A stretch of 64,000 bases of DNA from Gammaproteobacteria bacterium. GTDB taxonomy: Bacteria > Pseudomonadota > Gammaproteobacteria > Steroidobacterales > Steroidobacteraceae. Location of the stretch: the NCBI GenBank assembly GCA_028293745.1, contig JAQGOF010000018.1, positions 1 through 64,000 on the forward strand. Reading direction: 5' to 3'. The first letter of the stretch is position 1; each line of letters opens with the position of its first letter. Position numbers and translations under genes: made by a program. Below are positions 35,949 to 43,702 of the stretch, piece by piece. The notes beneath the pieces are model-generated. The model ran no database searches. It was not told the origin of the DNA and saw nothing but the letters and a program-made list of their open reading frames with translations.

Positions 35949-36779
35949 ATGACTGGCAGCTCATGGCGCACGGCTGTTGCGGCGGGACTGCTGTGCTTAG
36001 CCGCTGCCTGTACGACGGTCCAGACCACCGAGCCCGGTGCTGTCGGCATCGATCGCAAACAGCGCATGCTGGTTTCCAACGAGGATGTCGCCGCGGGTGC
36101 GGAACAGGCCTACGCGCAGGAGCTGCAGAAAGCGAGCGCGACCGGCAAGCTCAACACGGACCCGGCTCTGACTGCTCGCGTGCGCCACGTCTCTGAGCGT
36201 CTGATTCCCGTGACCGCTGTGTTCCGACGTGACGCTCCCGGCTGGAAATGGGAAATCAACACGCTGAAGACCGACGACATGAACGCATACGCCATGCCGG
36301 GCGGCAAGATCATGGTGTACAGCGGGCTCGTAGAGAAACTGAATCTCACCGATGCGGAACTTGCCGCTGTACTGGGCCACGAGATTTCCCATGCCTTGCG
36401 CGAGCATACGCGCGAAAGAGTCTCTCGCGCCTATGCACAGCAGCTCGCTCTAGCCGGTGTGGCCGTCGTCACGGGAGTCGGGGCGGGCGCACTTGACCTC
36501 GCCAACCAGGTGGCGTCAGTCACGTTCCAACTCCCGCATAGTCGGGAGCAGGAAGCAGAAGCTGACGTCATGGGGCTCGAGCTGATGGCCCGTGCAGGCT
36601 ACAACCCGCATGCTGCGGTCAGTGTCTGGCAAAAGATGATGAGTGCTCAGCAGGGTGGTGGGCCGTCGGAATTCCTGAGCACGCATCCTTCGTCATCGAA
36701 CCGAATCGCAGAGCTGCAGGCCCGCATGCCTAAGGTGATTCCGTTGTACGAAGCGGCTCCGAAGGCTGGAGCAAGCTGA
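35949..36779 (+). CDS. M48 family metalloprotease, lipoprotein (LoiP/YcaL-like)
   Basis: A 276-residue zinc protease with a lipoprotein signal (AAGLLCLAAACTT, lipidation at the Cys), so it is anchored in an envelope membrane facing the periplasm. The zinc site is HEISHALREH (HExxH) with the third ligand Glu in REQEAEADVMG. The preceding segment NAYAMPGGKIMVYSGL is typical for periplasmic M48 proteins that degrade misfolded envelope proteins. The ATG at 35949 starts the signal; the frame is open from 35691 but covers the divergent oxidoreductase gene. It is convergent with a TetR gene 4 bp away. Confidence 0.93.
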   Translation: MTGSSWRTAVAAGLLCLAAACTTVQTTEPGAVGIDRKQRMLVSNEDVAAGAEQAYAQELQKASATGKLNTDPALTARVRHVSERLIPVTAVFRRDAPGWKWEINTLKTDDMNAYAMPGGKIMVYSGLVEKLNLTDAELAAVLGHEISHALREHTRERVSRAYAQQLALAGVAVVTGVGAGALDLANQVASVTFQLPHSREQEAEADVMGLELMARAGYNPHAAVSVWQKMMSAQQGGGPSEFLSTHPSSSNRIAELQARMPKVIPLYEAAPKAGAS

Positions 36780-36783
36780 CAGC

Positions 36784-37419
36784 TCACTCCTCGGGTATGC
36801 GGCCGAGGGCGATCTGCATTGCGACCGCATGGGCCCGCGCCATCAGCCGCTTCATCTCGGAGGCGTTGCGGGTGTGCGCGCCTCGGACCACGACCATACC
36901 CTCGATCATGGCGGCGAGAACGCTTGCGCGGCGGCGAATCTCAGCGGGCGCGGTACCCGGAACGAGCTCGGCGATGAAGCCGCTCAGTTGCTCGATGTCG
37001 ATGGCGTACAGGTCATCGAGGAGGCTGCCCGAGCGGTCATCGAGTGTGATCAGCAGTGCCCAGAGCTGAATGAAAAACCGGCGGGTCTCCCACGTGGATA
37101 TATCCTGCAGGCTGAACTCAATCAGCGCATTGAAGCGCACTGCCGGCTCTGCGGGCGCCACGGCGAGCAGCTTGTCGTAACTGGCTCGATAGCGCGATCC
37201 GGTGTCCTCGAGCAGCGCACGGACCAGATGCTCCCGCGTCTTGAAGTAGTACTGCACGTTGTTCAAATGCATGCCGGCGCGGGACGCGACATTGCGCATG
37301 GAAAAGTGCGCGTACCCTTCGTCCATGAGTATTTCGCGTGCCGCGAGCACGATTCTGGAGGCCGTTTCGTTGCCTTCGCGGCGTTTGGGGGCGCTACGGC
37401 GCTTCTTGACCGGGGGCAT
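36784..37419 (-). CDS. TetR family transcriptional regulator
   Basis: A 211-residue regulator with an N-terminal TetR HTH (ASRIVLAAREILMDEGYAHFSMRNVASRAGMHLNNVQYYFKTREHLV in outline, positions about 20-65) and an all-helical ligand-binding half. The first 15 residues are very basic (PPVKKRRSAPKRR). Directly upstream on the same strand is the remnant of a glycosyltransferase, so its original neighbours may be lost. The ligand and targets are unknown. Confidence 0.92.
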   Translation of the reverse strand: MPPVKKRRSAPKRREGNETASRIVLAAREILMDEGYAHFSMRNVASRAGMHLNNVQYYFKTREHLVRALLEDTGSRYRASYDKLLAVAPAEPAVRFNALIEFSLQDISTWETRRFFIQLWALLITLDDRSGSLLDDLYAIDIEQLSGFIAELVPGTAPAEIRRRASVLAAMIEGMVVVRGAHTRNASEMKRLMARAHAVAMQIALGRIPEE

Positions 37420-37523
37420 CGTGAGTGATCGTAGTATGGCTGAGGCTCAGCGTACAATGCCCAGCCCCGGCCGAACGAGCCGCACGCTTGCATCTGACAC
37501 ACATTCTCTTTTGAGGACATTAT

Positions 37524-37868
37524 TATCCGCCGGGCGTTGCTATAGCGCTCAGAGTAGGTCGGGAGCACGACTGCGGGCTTGCCCGCGTACAGGCCGGTTT
37601 GGCATGAACCGTAGCCGCCGTGATGTATCAACAGATCGCTCTTTTCCGCCATCAGCAAACCGGGCACGTATGGCTCGTGTCTGAAGTTTGGGAGCAGCGG
37701 GATCAGGTTCGCGAAGCCGGCATCCGCAATGAGTTTTCGCGGCGCACCGCCTGGGCTGCAGAACACAGTGGTGTGGCCACGCTGCGAAAGCTCGGCCGCG
37801 ATCGGCAGCGACCGGGTCAATAACCCAAGATCGTTACTGGGGAGTGTTGTGATGAGAAACCTGGCCAT
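37524..37868 (-). pseudogene. Remnant of a UDP-glycosyltransferase-like gene with internal deletion
   Basis: The first 70 residues from the ATG at 37868 (MARFLITTLPSNDLGLLTRS and the GHTTVFCSPG motif) match the N-terminal Rossmann fold of GT1-type glycosyltransferases. They run directly into DLLIHHGGYGSCQTGLYAG and LPTYSERYSNARR, the nucleotide-sugar binding part that normally lies more than 250 residues later. The similarity then stops and the frame drifts into the tetR region. The intact family has about 400 residues. The gene has thus lost its centre and its end and cannot encode a working enzyme. Confidence 0.8.
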
Positions 37869-37928
37869 CGACCCCATCGCCTGCAGATTTTCCGTGATAC
37901 TACCCCGGCCCATTCGTATATTTCCCTG

Positions 37929-38459
37929 ATGACCTCAGACGTACACGAGACTAGCGGGTCGGTGTGGGGGGCTGCCGCCACCGAGCCGGACTGGGAAGCC
38001 GTATTTTCGGAGCAGTTGCCGCGGGTTTACAACTTTTTGCGCTATCGGTCGGGCAATGAAACCCTGGCCGAAGATCTCACTTCCCGGACCTTCGAGAAGG
38101 CCTGGCGCGACCGCCACCGGTATCGCCGCGATCTGGCGAAGTTCTCCACCTGGCTGCTGCGGATCGCCAGCAATGTGGCGGTCGATCATCGGCGGACTGC
38201 GCACGAGCACGCGCCGCTCGAAGCGGCCGCAGAGGCACCTGCCGAGGGCACACCCGAGGATGAGGCGGTGATACGGTCGAACTTCGCCCGGTTGTCCGCA
38301 CTCATCGCGAAACTGCCCGATCGCGATCGGGAACTGCTGGCGCTGAAGTACGGTGCTGGTGCGACGAATCGTGCGATAGCGGAGGTCACGGGACTCAGTG
38401 AATCAAACGTGGGCACCATTCTCCACCGTGCGGTGCAGACCCTCCGTGCCGAGTGGTGA
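37929..38459 (+). CDS. ECF-type RNA polymerase sigma factor
   Basis: A 176-residue sigma-70 family factor. Region 2 is seen in RVYNFLRYRSGNETLAEDL through FSTWLLRIASNVAVDHRR, and region 4 in LPDRDRELLALKYGAG followed by NRAIAEVTGLSESNVGTIL. The linker is short and acidic/Ala-rich. The next gene is a membrane protein of the anti-sigma kind, then an ABC transporter, suggesting an envelope or antimicrobial stress response. A perfect 20-bp palindrome lies 12 bp beyond its stop. Confidence 0.92.
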   Translation: MTSDVHETSGSVWGAAATEPDWEAVFSEQLPRVYNFLRYRSGNETLAEDLTSRTFEKAWRDRHRYRRDLAKFSTWLLRIASNVAVDHRRTAHEHAPLEAAAEAPAEGTPEDEAVIRSNFARLSALIAKLPDRDRELLALKYGAGATNRAIAEVTGLSESNVGTILHRAVQTLRAEW

Positions 38460-38470
38460 ACGAAGAGAGG

Positions 38471-38490
38471 GTGCAACGCATGCGTTGCAC
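38471..38490. repeat. Perfect 20-bp palindrome between sigma factor and anti-sigma genes
   Basis: GTGCAACGCATGCGTTGCAC is a perfect inverted repeat with no spacer. It is followed at 38504-38518 by a 6-bp hairpin (GCGGGC-AAA-GCCCGC). Both lie in the 75-bp gap between the ECF sigma gene and the next gene. A site without spacer favours binding by a dimeric protein over an RNA hairpin, though both are possible. Confidence 0.55.
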
Positions 38491-38534
38491 GGATCGACGG
38501 TGAGCGGGCAAAGCCCGCGCAAGAGGAGAGCGCG

Positions 38535-39515
38535 ATGGACGATGATTTCATGCTCAGCGCCTGGCGCAAGCCGCCGGCGGATTTTGCCAGGCAAGTGCGA
38601 GACCGGCTTCATCGGCTGGATTCAGAAGCGGCCTCCGTGCACGGCTTCAAACCGATATCACGACTCGCAGCTAGCCTCGCCGCGCTCGTGCTGGTTCTTG
38701 GTGCATTCACCTTTCCGCAAGTGCAGGCCGGGGCGCGCGCATTCCTGGACCTGTTTCGGATCGTCAACTTTGCGCCGGTGTTGGTGCAGTCCGAGCGCTT
38801 CAGTGCCCTGATGGAGCGGCAAGACCTCGATCTGCCACGGATGCTCGGCGAACAGGTGGAGGTCCTGAAAGCTCCGCGAGCGCCCCAGACGGTTGCAGAT
38901 GCGGCAGCGGCCGGCATAGCCGCGGGCATTCAGGTCCGCATCCCCACATGGCGGCCTGTGGGGTTGGAGCCGCAACTCATCGAAGTCTCGGCAGATCAGA
39001 CGCTACGCTTTACTGCGAGCACGGCGAAACTCAAACGCGTGCTCGATGCATTCGGGATCGATGATCTGTCTTTGCCGGATGGAATCGATGGCCAGTCAGC
39101 GACGGTACACGTGCCTGCCATCGTGCGCATCAATTACCGCAGCCAGGACCACGATGTCATGCTCCTGCAGGCCCGCCAGCCGCAGGTGTCTTTTCCCGCC
39201 GGCATCGATCTGGCTTCTCTTGCGGAGATTGGGTTGCGTGTCCTCGGCATGAAGCCCGGCGAGGCGCATCGTTTTGCGCAAAACGTGGATTGGCGCACCA
39301 CGCTCATCGTACCTGTGCCCGCGGATGTTTCGATGTTTCGACAGGTGGACGTCCAGGGCAATCCCGGGCTGCTGATTCAAACTGTGCGCAGAAGCTCCCG
39401 GGGCGTCCTGCCGAAGGAGTCCAGAGTGTTATGGTCTTCGGGAGACTCCGTGTTTGCGCTCGTTGGCAATGTGTGGCCGACGGAGTTGTTCGAGATGGCG
39501 CAATCGGTGCGCTAG
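38535..39515 (+). CDS. Single-span membrane protein, probable anti-sigma factor
   Basis: A 326-residue protein with a short cytoplasmic N-terminal part (MDDDFMLSAWRKPPADFARQVRDRL), one membrane span (RLAASLAALVLVLGAFTFP) and a large extracytoplasmic domain. This layout, its position directly after an ECF sigma gene and the WRKPP-type N-terminus point to an anti-sigma role. I see no zinc-binding HxxxCxxC motif, so it is not a ZAS-type anti-sigma factor. The outer domain (IRINYRSQDHDVMLLQARQP) resembles DUF4367-like domains. A GGAGAG site precedes the ATG. Confidence 0.7.
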   Translation: MDDDFMLSAWRKPPADFARQVRDRLHRLDSEAASVHGFKPISRLAASLAALVLVLGAFTFPQVQAGARAFLDLFRIVNFAPVLVQSERFSALMERQDLDLPRMLGEQVEVLKAPRAPQTVADAAAAGIAAGIQVRIPTWRPVGLEPQLIEVSADQTLRFTASTAKLKRVLDAFGIDDLSLPDGIDGQSATVHVPAIVRINYRSQDHDVMLLQARQPQVSFPAGIDLASLAEIGLRVLGMKPGEAHRFAQNVDWRTTLIVPVPADVSMFRQVDVQGNPGLLIQTVRRSSRGVLPKESRVLWSSGDSVFALVGNVWPTELFEMAQSVR

Positions 39516-39528
39516 CAGAAGATTTGCA

Positions 39529-40446
39529 ATGATGACAACGGTCATCGAGACCTGGGCGCTACGCAAGCAGTTTGGCTCAACGGTCGCAGTGTCCGATCTG
39601 TCTGTGTGCATTCGTCGCGGCGAGGTGTTCGGATTTCTCGGCCCCAACGGTGCCGGAAAGACAACTTCCGTCAAGATGCTCCTGGGACTGGTTGAGCCCA
39701 CGAGTGGGGGCGCCACGGTACTGGGCGCGCCGGTTGGGGATCGCAGCTGCCGTGCGCGCATGGGCTTTCTGCCGGAACACTTCCGGTTTCATGACTCTCT
39801 GACAGGCCGCGAGTTCCTGCGGATTCACGGCCGCCTGTTGGGTTTGCATGGCGCACCGCTGGAGCGCCGCATCGATGACCTGCTTGCACGCGTGCATCTG
39901 CTGGAGGCAGCGCACCGTCCGTTGCGGCAATTCAGCAAAGGCATGGTCCAACGCGCCGGGCTGGCTCAGGCACTCATCGGGGAGCCGGAGTTGGTGTTCC
40001 TCGATGAGCCCACGTCAGGACTCGACCCTCTCGGGCGCGTGCTGGTGCGCGAGCTGATAGAGGAGTTGCGTGCGCGCGGGGCCACAGTGTTCCTCAATTC
40101 CCATTTGCTGGGGGAAGTGGAAGCCACCTGCGATCGCGTGGCATTTGTGAAGCAGGGTCGAACCGTGCACGAGCTGTCGCTCAAGGAATCAACGGCAGCA
40201 CTCGAAGTGGAGCTCAAAGCAGACCGCACCGACAGCTCCACGCTGAACGGCTTACGCAACTTCGCGCACGATGTCCGGCTGGACGGTTCGATTGTCCGCC
40301 TGCGTGTGAAGTCCGAGAACGTCGTCCCCGAGATAGCACGCTGGCTCGTAGGGCAGGGCATCGGCATCCACGGGCTCGGCAGTCGCCGCAAATCCCTCGA
40401 GGAATGGTTCATCGAGGTGATGGGCGAAGATCAGCGGCCGGGGTGA
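39529..40446 (+). CDS. ABC transporter ATP-binding protein
   Basis: A 305-residue ATPase of the multidrug/antibiotic ABC-2 type. It has Walker A (GPNGAGKTTS), the signature (QFSKGMVQRAGLAQAL), Walker B (LVFLDEPTSGLDP) and the switch His in LNSHLL. The C-terminal 80 residues form the regulatory domain common in such exporters. Two overlapping ATG codons (39529, 39532) are possible starts. It follows the anti-sigma gene by 13 bp and its stop overlaps the GTG of the permease gene, so the four genes form one operon. Confidence 0.95.
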   Translation: MMTTVIETWALRKQFGSTVAVSDLSVCIRRGEVFGFLGPNGAGKTTSVKMLLGLVEPTSGGATVLGAPVGDRSCRARMGFLPEHFRFHDSLTGREFLRIHGRLLGLHGAPLERRIDDLLARVHLLEAAHRPLRQFSKGMVQRAGLAQALIGEPELVFLDEPTSGLDPLGRVLVRELIEELRARGATVFLNSHLLGEVEATCDRVAFVKQGRTVHELSLKESTAALEVELKADRTDSSTLNGLRNFAHDVRLDGSIVRLRVKSENVVPEIARWLVGQGIGIHGLGSRRKSLEEWFIEVMGEDQRPG

Positions 40447-41288
40447 GACGGGTGGACGGACTCCTGACCATTGCACAGCTCACGTGGCTCGAGGCGCGAC
40501 GCCGACGAATCGTACTTGCGGGGTTGCTCTGTGGGCTCGCATTCCTGCTGGTGTTTGCCTCTTCCGTTTATTTTGCCCAACACTACGGGACACCCGCCGG
40601 CACAGTGTCCCTGCTGCAGCAGCAGATGCAGCTCCAGGTCGTTACGCTTGCGGGCCTGTACGCCGTCAATTTTTTGGTGGTTGCCCTCGCGGTCATGCTC
40701 CCGGTGGACTCTCTATCCGGCGAAATTCTGTCCGGGGTCATGCAGACCATTGCGTCGAAGCCGATCCGTCGCGCCGAGATAGTCATCGGCAAGTGGCTCG
40801 TCTACTGGGTCATCATTGCGGCATACATTGTGCTTCTGGCCGGCGGCCTCGTGCTGCTGATGCGCCTCATAACCGGGTTCACACAGCAGCATCTACCGGT
40901 AGCGCTCGCTCTGATGTGGCTGGAGGCGACTGTACTGCTGTCCGTTTCCATTGCCGGCGGCGTGTGCTTCACCACCGTGACAAACGGCATCATCGCTTTC
41001 TCGTTCTACGTGGTCGCGTTCTTTGGCGGATGGATTGAACAGATAGGCGTGATGATGGGCAATGCCAGCGCGCGTTATGTTGGCACGGTCATCAGCCTGG
41101 TGAGCCCAACTGATGCGCTGTGGCGTCTGGCAATGCATCTGATTCAGCCGCCGGCGATGGCTCAGGTTCAAGTGACGCCGTTCTCGCCTGCCTCAGTGCC
41201 GAGCGCGGCGATGGTGTGGTGGGCGGTGGCTTTCGTGATTGGTGTGCTGGCAATTGCGGTGCGCCGGTTTCAAAAGCGTGCGCTGTGA
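40443..41288 (+). CDS. ABC-2 type transporter permease
   Basis: A 281-residue inner-membrane permease with about six spans (for example IVLAGLLCGLAFLLVFASSV, VIIAAYIVLLAGGLVLLM and a final AMVWWAVAFVIGVLAIAV). The start is a GTG overlapping the TGA of the ATPase gene (GTGA), giving strict coupling; a longer frame from 40404 would reach into the ATPase gene. The sequence LSGEILSGVMQTIASKPIRRAEIVIGKW is typical of ABC-2 permeases. Together with the ATPase it should form an exporter controlled by the ECF sigma/anti-sigma pair. Substrate unknown. Confidence 0.92.
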   Translation: MRRVDGLLTIAQLTWLEARRRRIVLAGLLCGLAFLLVFASSVYFAQHYGTPAGTVSLLQQQMQLQVVTLAGLYAVNFLVVALAVMLPVDSLSGEILSGVMQTIASKPIRRAEIVIGKWLVYWVIIAAYIVLLAGGLVLLMRLITGFTQQHLPVALALMWLEATVLLSVSIAGGVCFTTVTNGIIAFSFYVVAFFGGWIEQIGVMMGNASARYVGTVISLVSPTDALWRLAMHLIQPPAMAQVQVTPFSPASVPSAAMVWWAVAFVIGVLAIAVRRFQKRAL

Positions 41289-41300
41289 GGTCAGCCGGAC

Positions 41301-41387
41301 TTACGCCATCTGCTGAACCGCCACTGCGTTCTTGCCCTTCCTTTTAGCTTCGTATAACGCCTTGTCTGCTCGAATGAGGGCATCCAG
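41301..41387 (-). pseudogene. Fragment: last 28 codons of a GGDEF domain
   Basis: Reading the minus strand gives RADKALYEAKRKGKNAV followed by AVQQMA and a stop. ADxALYxAKxxGxN is the conserved end of diguanylate cyclase domains. A stop codon lies immediately upstream in frame (41388-41390) and no GGDEF signature is nearby, so only the tail remains. It sits between the ABC permease and the DUF2182 gene. Confidence 0.7.
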
Positions 41388-41483
41388 CTATCGCACAGCA
41401 GCGTCCATAAACGGTGCCGCTTTTCCTTGTTGCAATGCGGTTGCGCGCACGTCAGGTCGCGCGCGGGGGAAGGGGCGGTGCTC

Positions 41484-42332
41484 TCAGGCCACGAGCGTGG
41501 CGACACCCCATCCGGCCAAAGCGACACCCGCGCTGCGGCCGATCCATTGCCCGCGGGGAAGAATTCTCTCGATCAGTACCATAGTGGTGAGTGCGGCGAT
41601 CCAGACCAGGTTCATCACCCCACCCACAAATAACAATGTCATCAGCATCCAGCAACAGCCGACACAGTACACACCATGTCTGGCGCCAAGCCGTAAGGCG
41701 CCCGAGGCGTGCGGACGCCAATGGCGCGCGAGGAATGACGCTGGTGCGCGGCACTGTGCCAGGCAAACGTTCTTCAGCGGCGAAAGTTGATACAGCCCCG
41801 CGGTGATCAGCACGGCGGCCGACAGCCAGCGGCTACGTGATCCCATCATCATTGTTGAGACGAGCCCGGCGCGCTCCAGTGCCCAATGCAACCCAGAGGC
41901 ACCTATGGCGAATCCGAGCCAAACGGTCAGATAGCCCGCGGCGAAGGCGCCGATCGGCACGGACTCGTCCCGGAATTGTCCCTGCGCGGTGGCGGCGCGA
42001 TGCACGCGAGCGTAGAGCAGGATTGTAGGTGCAGCGCTCGGCGTCATCATGGCGATCATCATGATCCACCACATACCGATCATCAGCGCCCAGGTAGCGA
42101 ATCCCCAGGTCGGCCGCCCGGCGTCCACCTGCAGGCCCGGCATTCCTTGCATCACATCCTCGGCCTGCTGGTGAGGAAAAAATGCAAGTGTCGTCATTTG
42201 CCGCGCGCTCATGCCCAGCCCGGCTCCCTCCACGATATATAGCCAGGCGATTCCACACAGTATTAGGAGCCCCGCGACCGTGACAATACGGTCGCGCCTG
42301 AGCAGGTGCTCAAAGGCTGGCAGCTCAGGCAT
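41484..42332 (-). CDS. DUF2182 integral membrane protein (predicted metal-binding)
   Basis: A 282-residue protein with about seven spans. The DUF2182 core is MWWIMMIAMMTPSAAP, followed by PIGAFAAGYLTVWLGF and LSPLKNVCLAQCRAP. The stretch GARHGVYCVGCCWMLM contains three Cys and a His in a membrane helix, which led to the prediction that the family binds metal. It lies 14 bp after a DUF1326 gene; the two families are often paired. Function unknown. Confidence 0.9.
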   Translation of the reverse strand: MPELPAFEHLLRRDRIVTVAGLLILCGIAWLYIVEGAGLGMSARQMTTLAFFPHQQAEDVMQGMPGLQVDAGRPTWGFATWALMIGMWWIMMIAMMTPSAAPTILLYARVHRAATAQGQFRDESVPIGAFAAGYLTVWLGFAIGASGLHWALERAGLVSTMMMGSRSRWLSAAVLITAGLYQLSPLKNVCLAQCRAPASFLARHWRPHASGALRLGARHGVYCVGCCWMLMTLLFVGGVMNLVWIAALTTMVLIERILPRGQWIGRSAGVALAGWGVATLVA

Positions 42333-42346
42333 GAGGCGAGCGGCGG

Positions 42347-42976
42347 CTAGCGCACGACACCGTGACCGTTGAGATGCAACCGGGCGAACTGACCGTAGGT
42401 ATCTTTCATCTCGACCCGGACGGGACCCGTTGTCTTGCTCGACGCGCTGCCAATGTCGGCGACCGCGTATTCGAAGCCGTTCGGCAACACGATTTGAGCG
42501 CGCGATTCCGCGCCAGTCACCTTGTTGCGTATGGGCTCACCCTTCGTTTCGATGTAATCCCTGACGAAAATACGGCCTCTACGGCCGTCTACGTCGAGCT
42601 CCAGATCGATCTTCGTGAAGACCGGAGGGTTCATTTTGCTGACCGTCGAGGCATAAACCGCAAACATCGTCGCAAACGGATCGGTGTCCTGTCCGGTCAT
42701 GATCTTCAGCAGCGCCTCGCGCTGCTGTTGGTCGGCGTTCTCGTCCACGAATGCGAGCGCCTCGCCATTGCCCTCGTGGATCGGTCCAGGCCATTTGAAA
42801 ATGGCCGCGATCCGAAGGCCATCCAGTTTGATCTCGCCATGACGGCCTGTGTCGATCTGAATGCCGGCTACAGCGTGGCAGTGGCCTTTGTCAGGCAGCC
42901 CATTGAACTGGCAGTTGCAGCCGTATGTGCAAGTGCAGTTGACGAGCTCGCGTCCCCTGATTTCCCACGGTGTCAT
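42347..42976 (-). CDS. DUF1326 protein
   Basis: A 209-residue soluble protein that starts with WEIRGRELVNCTCTYGCNCQFNG, the Cys-rich signature of DUF1326, and continues with GHCHAVAGIQIDTG. The Cys/His cluster at the N-terminus suggests metal or redox binding. It is upstream of the DUF2182 membrane protein on the same strand, a recurrent pair, so the two may act together. No function is established. Confidence 0.9.
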   Translation of the reverse strand: MTPWEIRGRELVNCTCTYGCNCQFNGLPDKGHCHAVAGIQIDTGRHGEIKLDGLRIAAIFKWPGPIHEGNGEALAFVDENADQQQREALLKIMTGQDTDPFATMFAVYASTVSKMNPPVFTKIDLELDVDGRRGRIFVRDYIETKGEPIRNKVTGAESRAQIVLPNGFEYAVADIGSASSKTTGPVRVEMKDTYGQFARLHLNGHGVVR

Positions 42977-43148
42977 GGCGCCCCCCCAGGGTCTGAGATC
43001 GGATTACTGTACCGCTTCGGGGGACGGCGCGAAACTATCGTGGCAGCAGCAACCATCTGCCGCGGATGCTGGGCCGCCACACCACCCCGCACGCGCGCTG
43101 AGAAGGAGTACAGTACCCACTACGCCCCCTTCGGGCCGGGAGGATTCA

Positions 43149-43535
43149 TTGGCAGTCAATCGCGCCGTTTCACGCTCCGCACGATCAACCGTTCTCGAGC
43201 ACCTCCGCACACTGCGGGGAAGGCTTGCGCGAGCACGCGACACGCTCATGCACTTCAAAGACGACCGTGCCGATCGTGACACGCTCGAGCCTGCGGCGCG
43301 GCGGGTCGACGAGCTGATGAATATGTTTGCGAGCAATGCGAATGATCCAGCGACCGTGACTCTCTGGTGCTCCGAGATTCAGGCTGCGATGGACAAGGTG
43401 CCGAATCCGAAGGTGGCCGAGGCTCTAATGGAGGCGCGCGCCGAGATCACCGCTATCCTCGGTGTGATCGAGGCCGAGGTGAAAGCTTCGCACGCTGCAA
43501 TCGATTCACCGAGTCCGTTGCGCCCCTTCGGCTGA
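43149..43535 (+). CDS. Small helical protein of unknown function, TTG start
   Basis: A 128-residue protein, all-helical by appearance, basic at the N-terminus (LAVNRAVSRSARSTV) and acidic later (MEARAEITAILGVIEAEVK). The frame is open from 42861, but the only good initiation signal is TTG at 43149 with a GGGAGG site five bases upstream. The first half (LEHLRTLRGRLARARDTLMHFKDDRADRDTL) is a strong amphipathic helix. It is divergent from the DUF1326 gene and followed by a hairpin. No family recognised. Confidence 0.6.
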   Translation: MAVNRAVSRSARSTVLEHLRTLRGRLARARDTLMHFKDDRADRDTLEPAARRVDELMNMFASNANDPATVTLWCSEIQAAMDKVPNPKVAEALMEARAEITAILGVIEAEVKASHAAIDSPSPLRPFG

Positions 43536-43640
43536 AGGGCCGCCGTTTTCCCGCCGCCGGCCAACACTTCCAACAGGCCGCCCGCGGTGGCGGTGCCCAG
43601 CTCTCCCGGTTGCCCCGCCCGCCGAAAACGGCTGAGTGAT

Positions 43641-43675
43641 GGCGGTCCTCCCGTTCCTACCACCGGGAGGCCGCC
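43641..43675. terminator. GC-rich hairpin between convergent genes
   Basis: The stem GGCGGTCCTCCCG pairs with CGGGAGGCCGCC (one G-T pair) around a 10-base loop. It lies between the 128-residue protein gene (ends 43535) and the lectin-propeller gene (ends 43703) and is followed on the plus strand by GCGTTTATAG. It is likely a terminator for one or both. Confidence 0.6.
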
Positions 43676-43702
43676 GCGTTTATAGCCGGGGCAACCTTGC
43701 CG

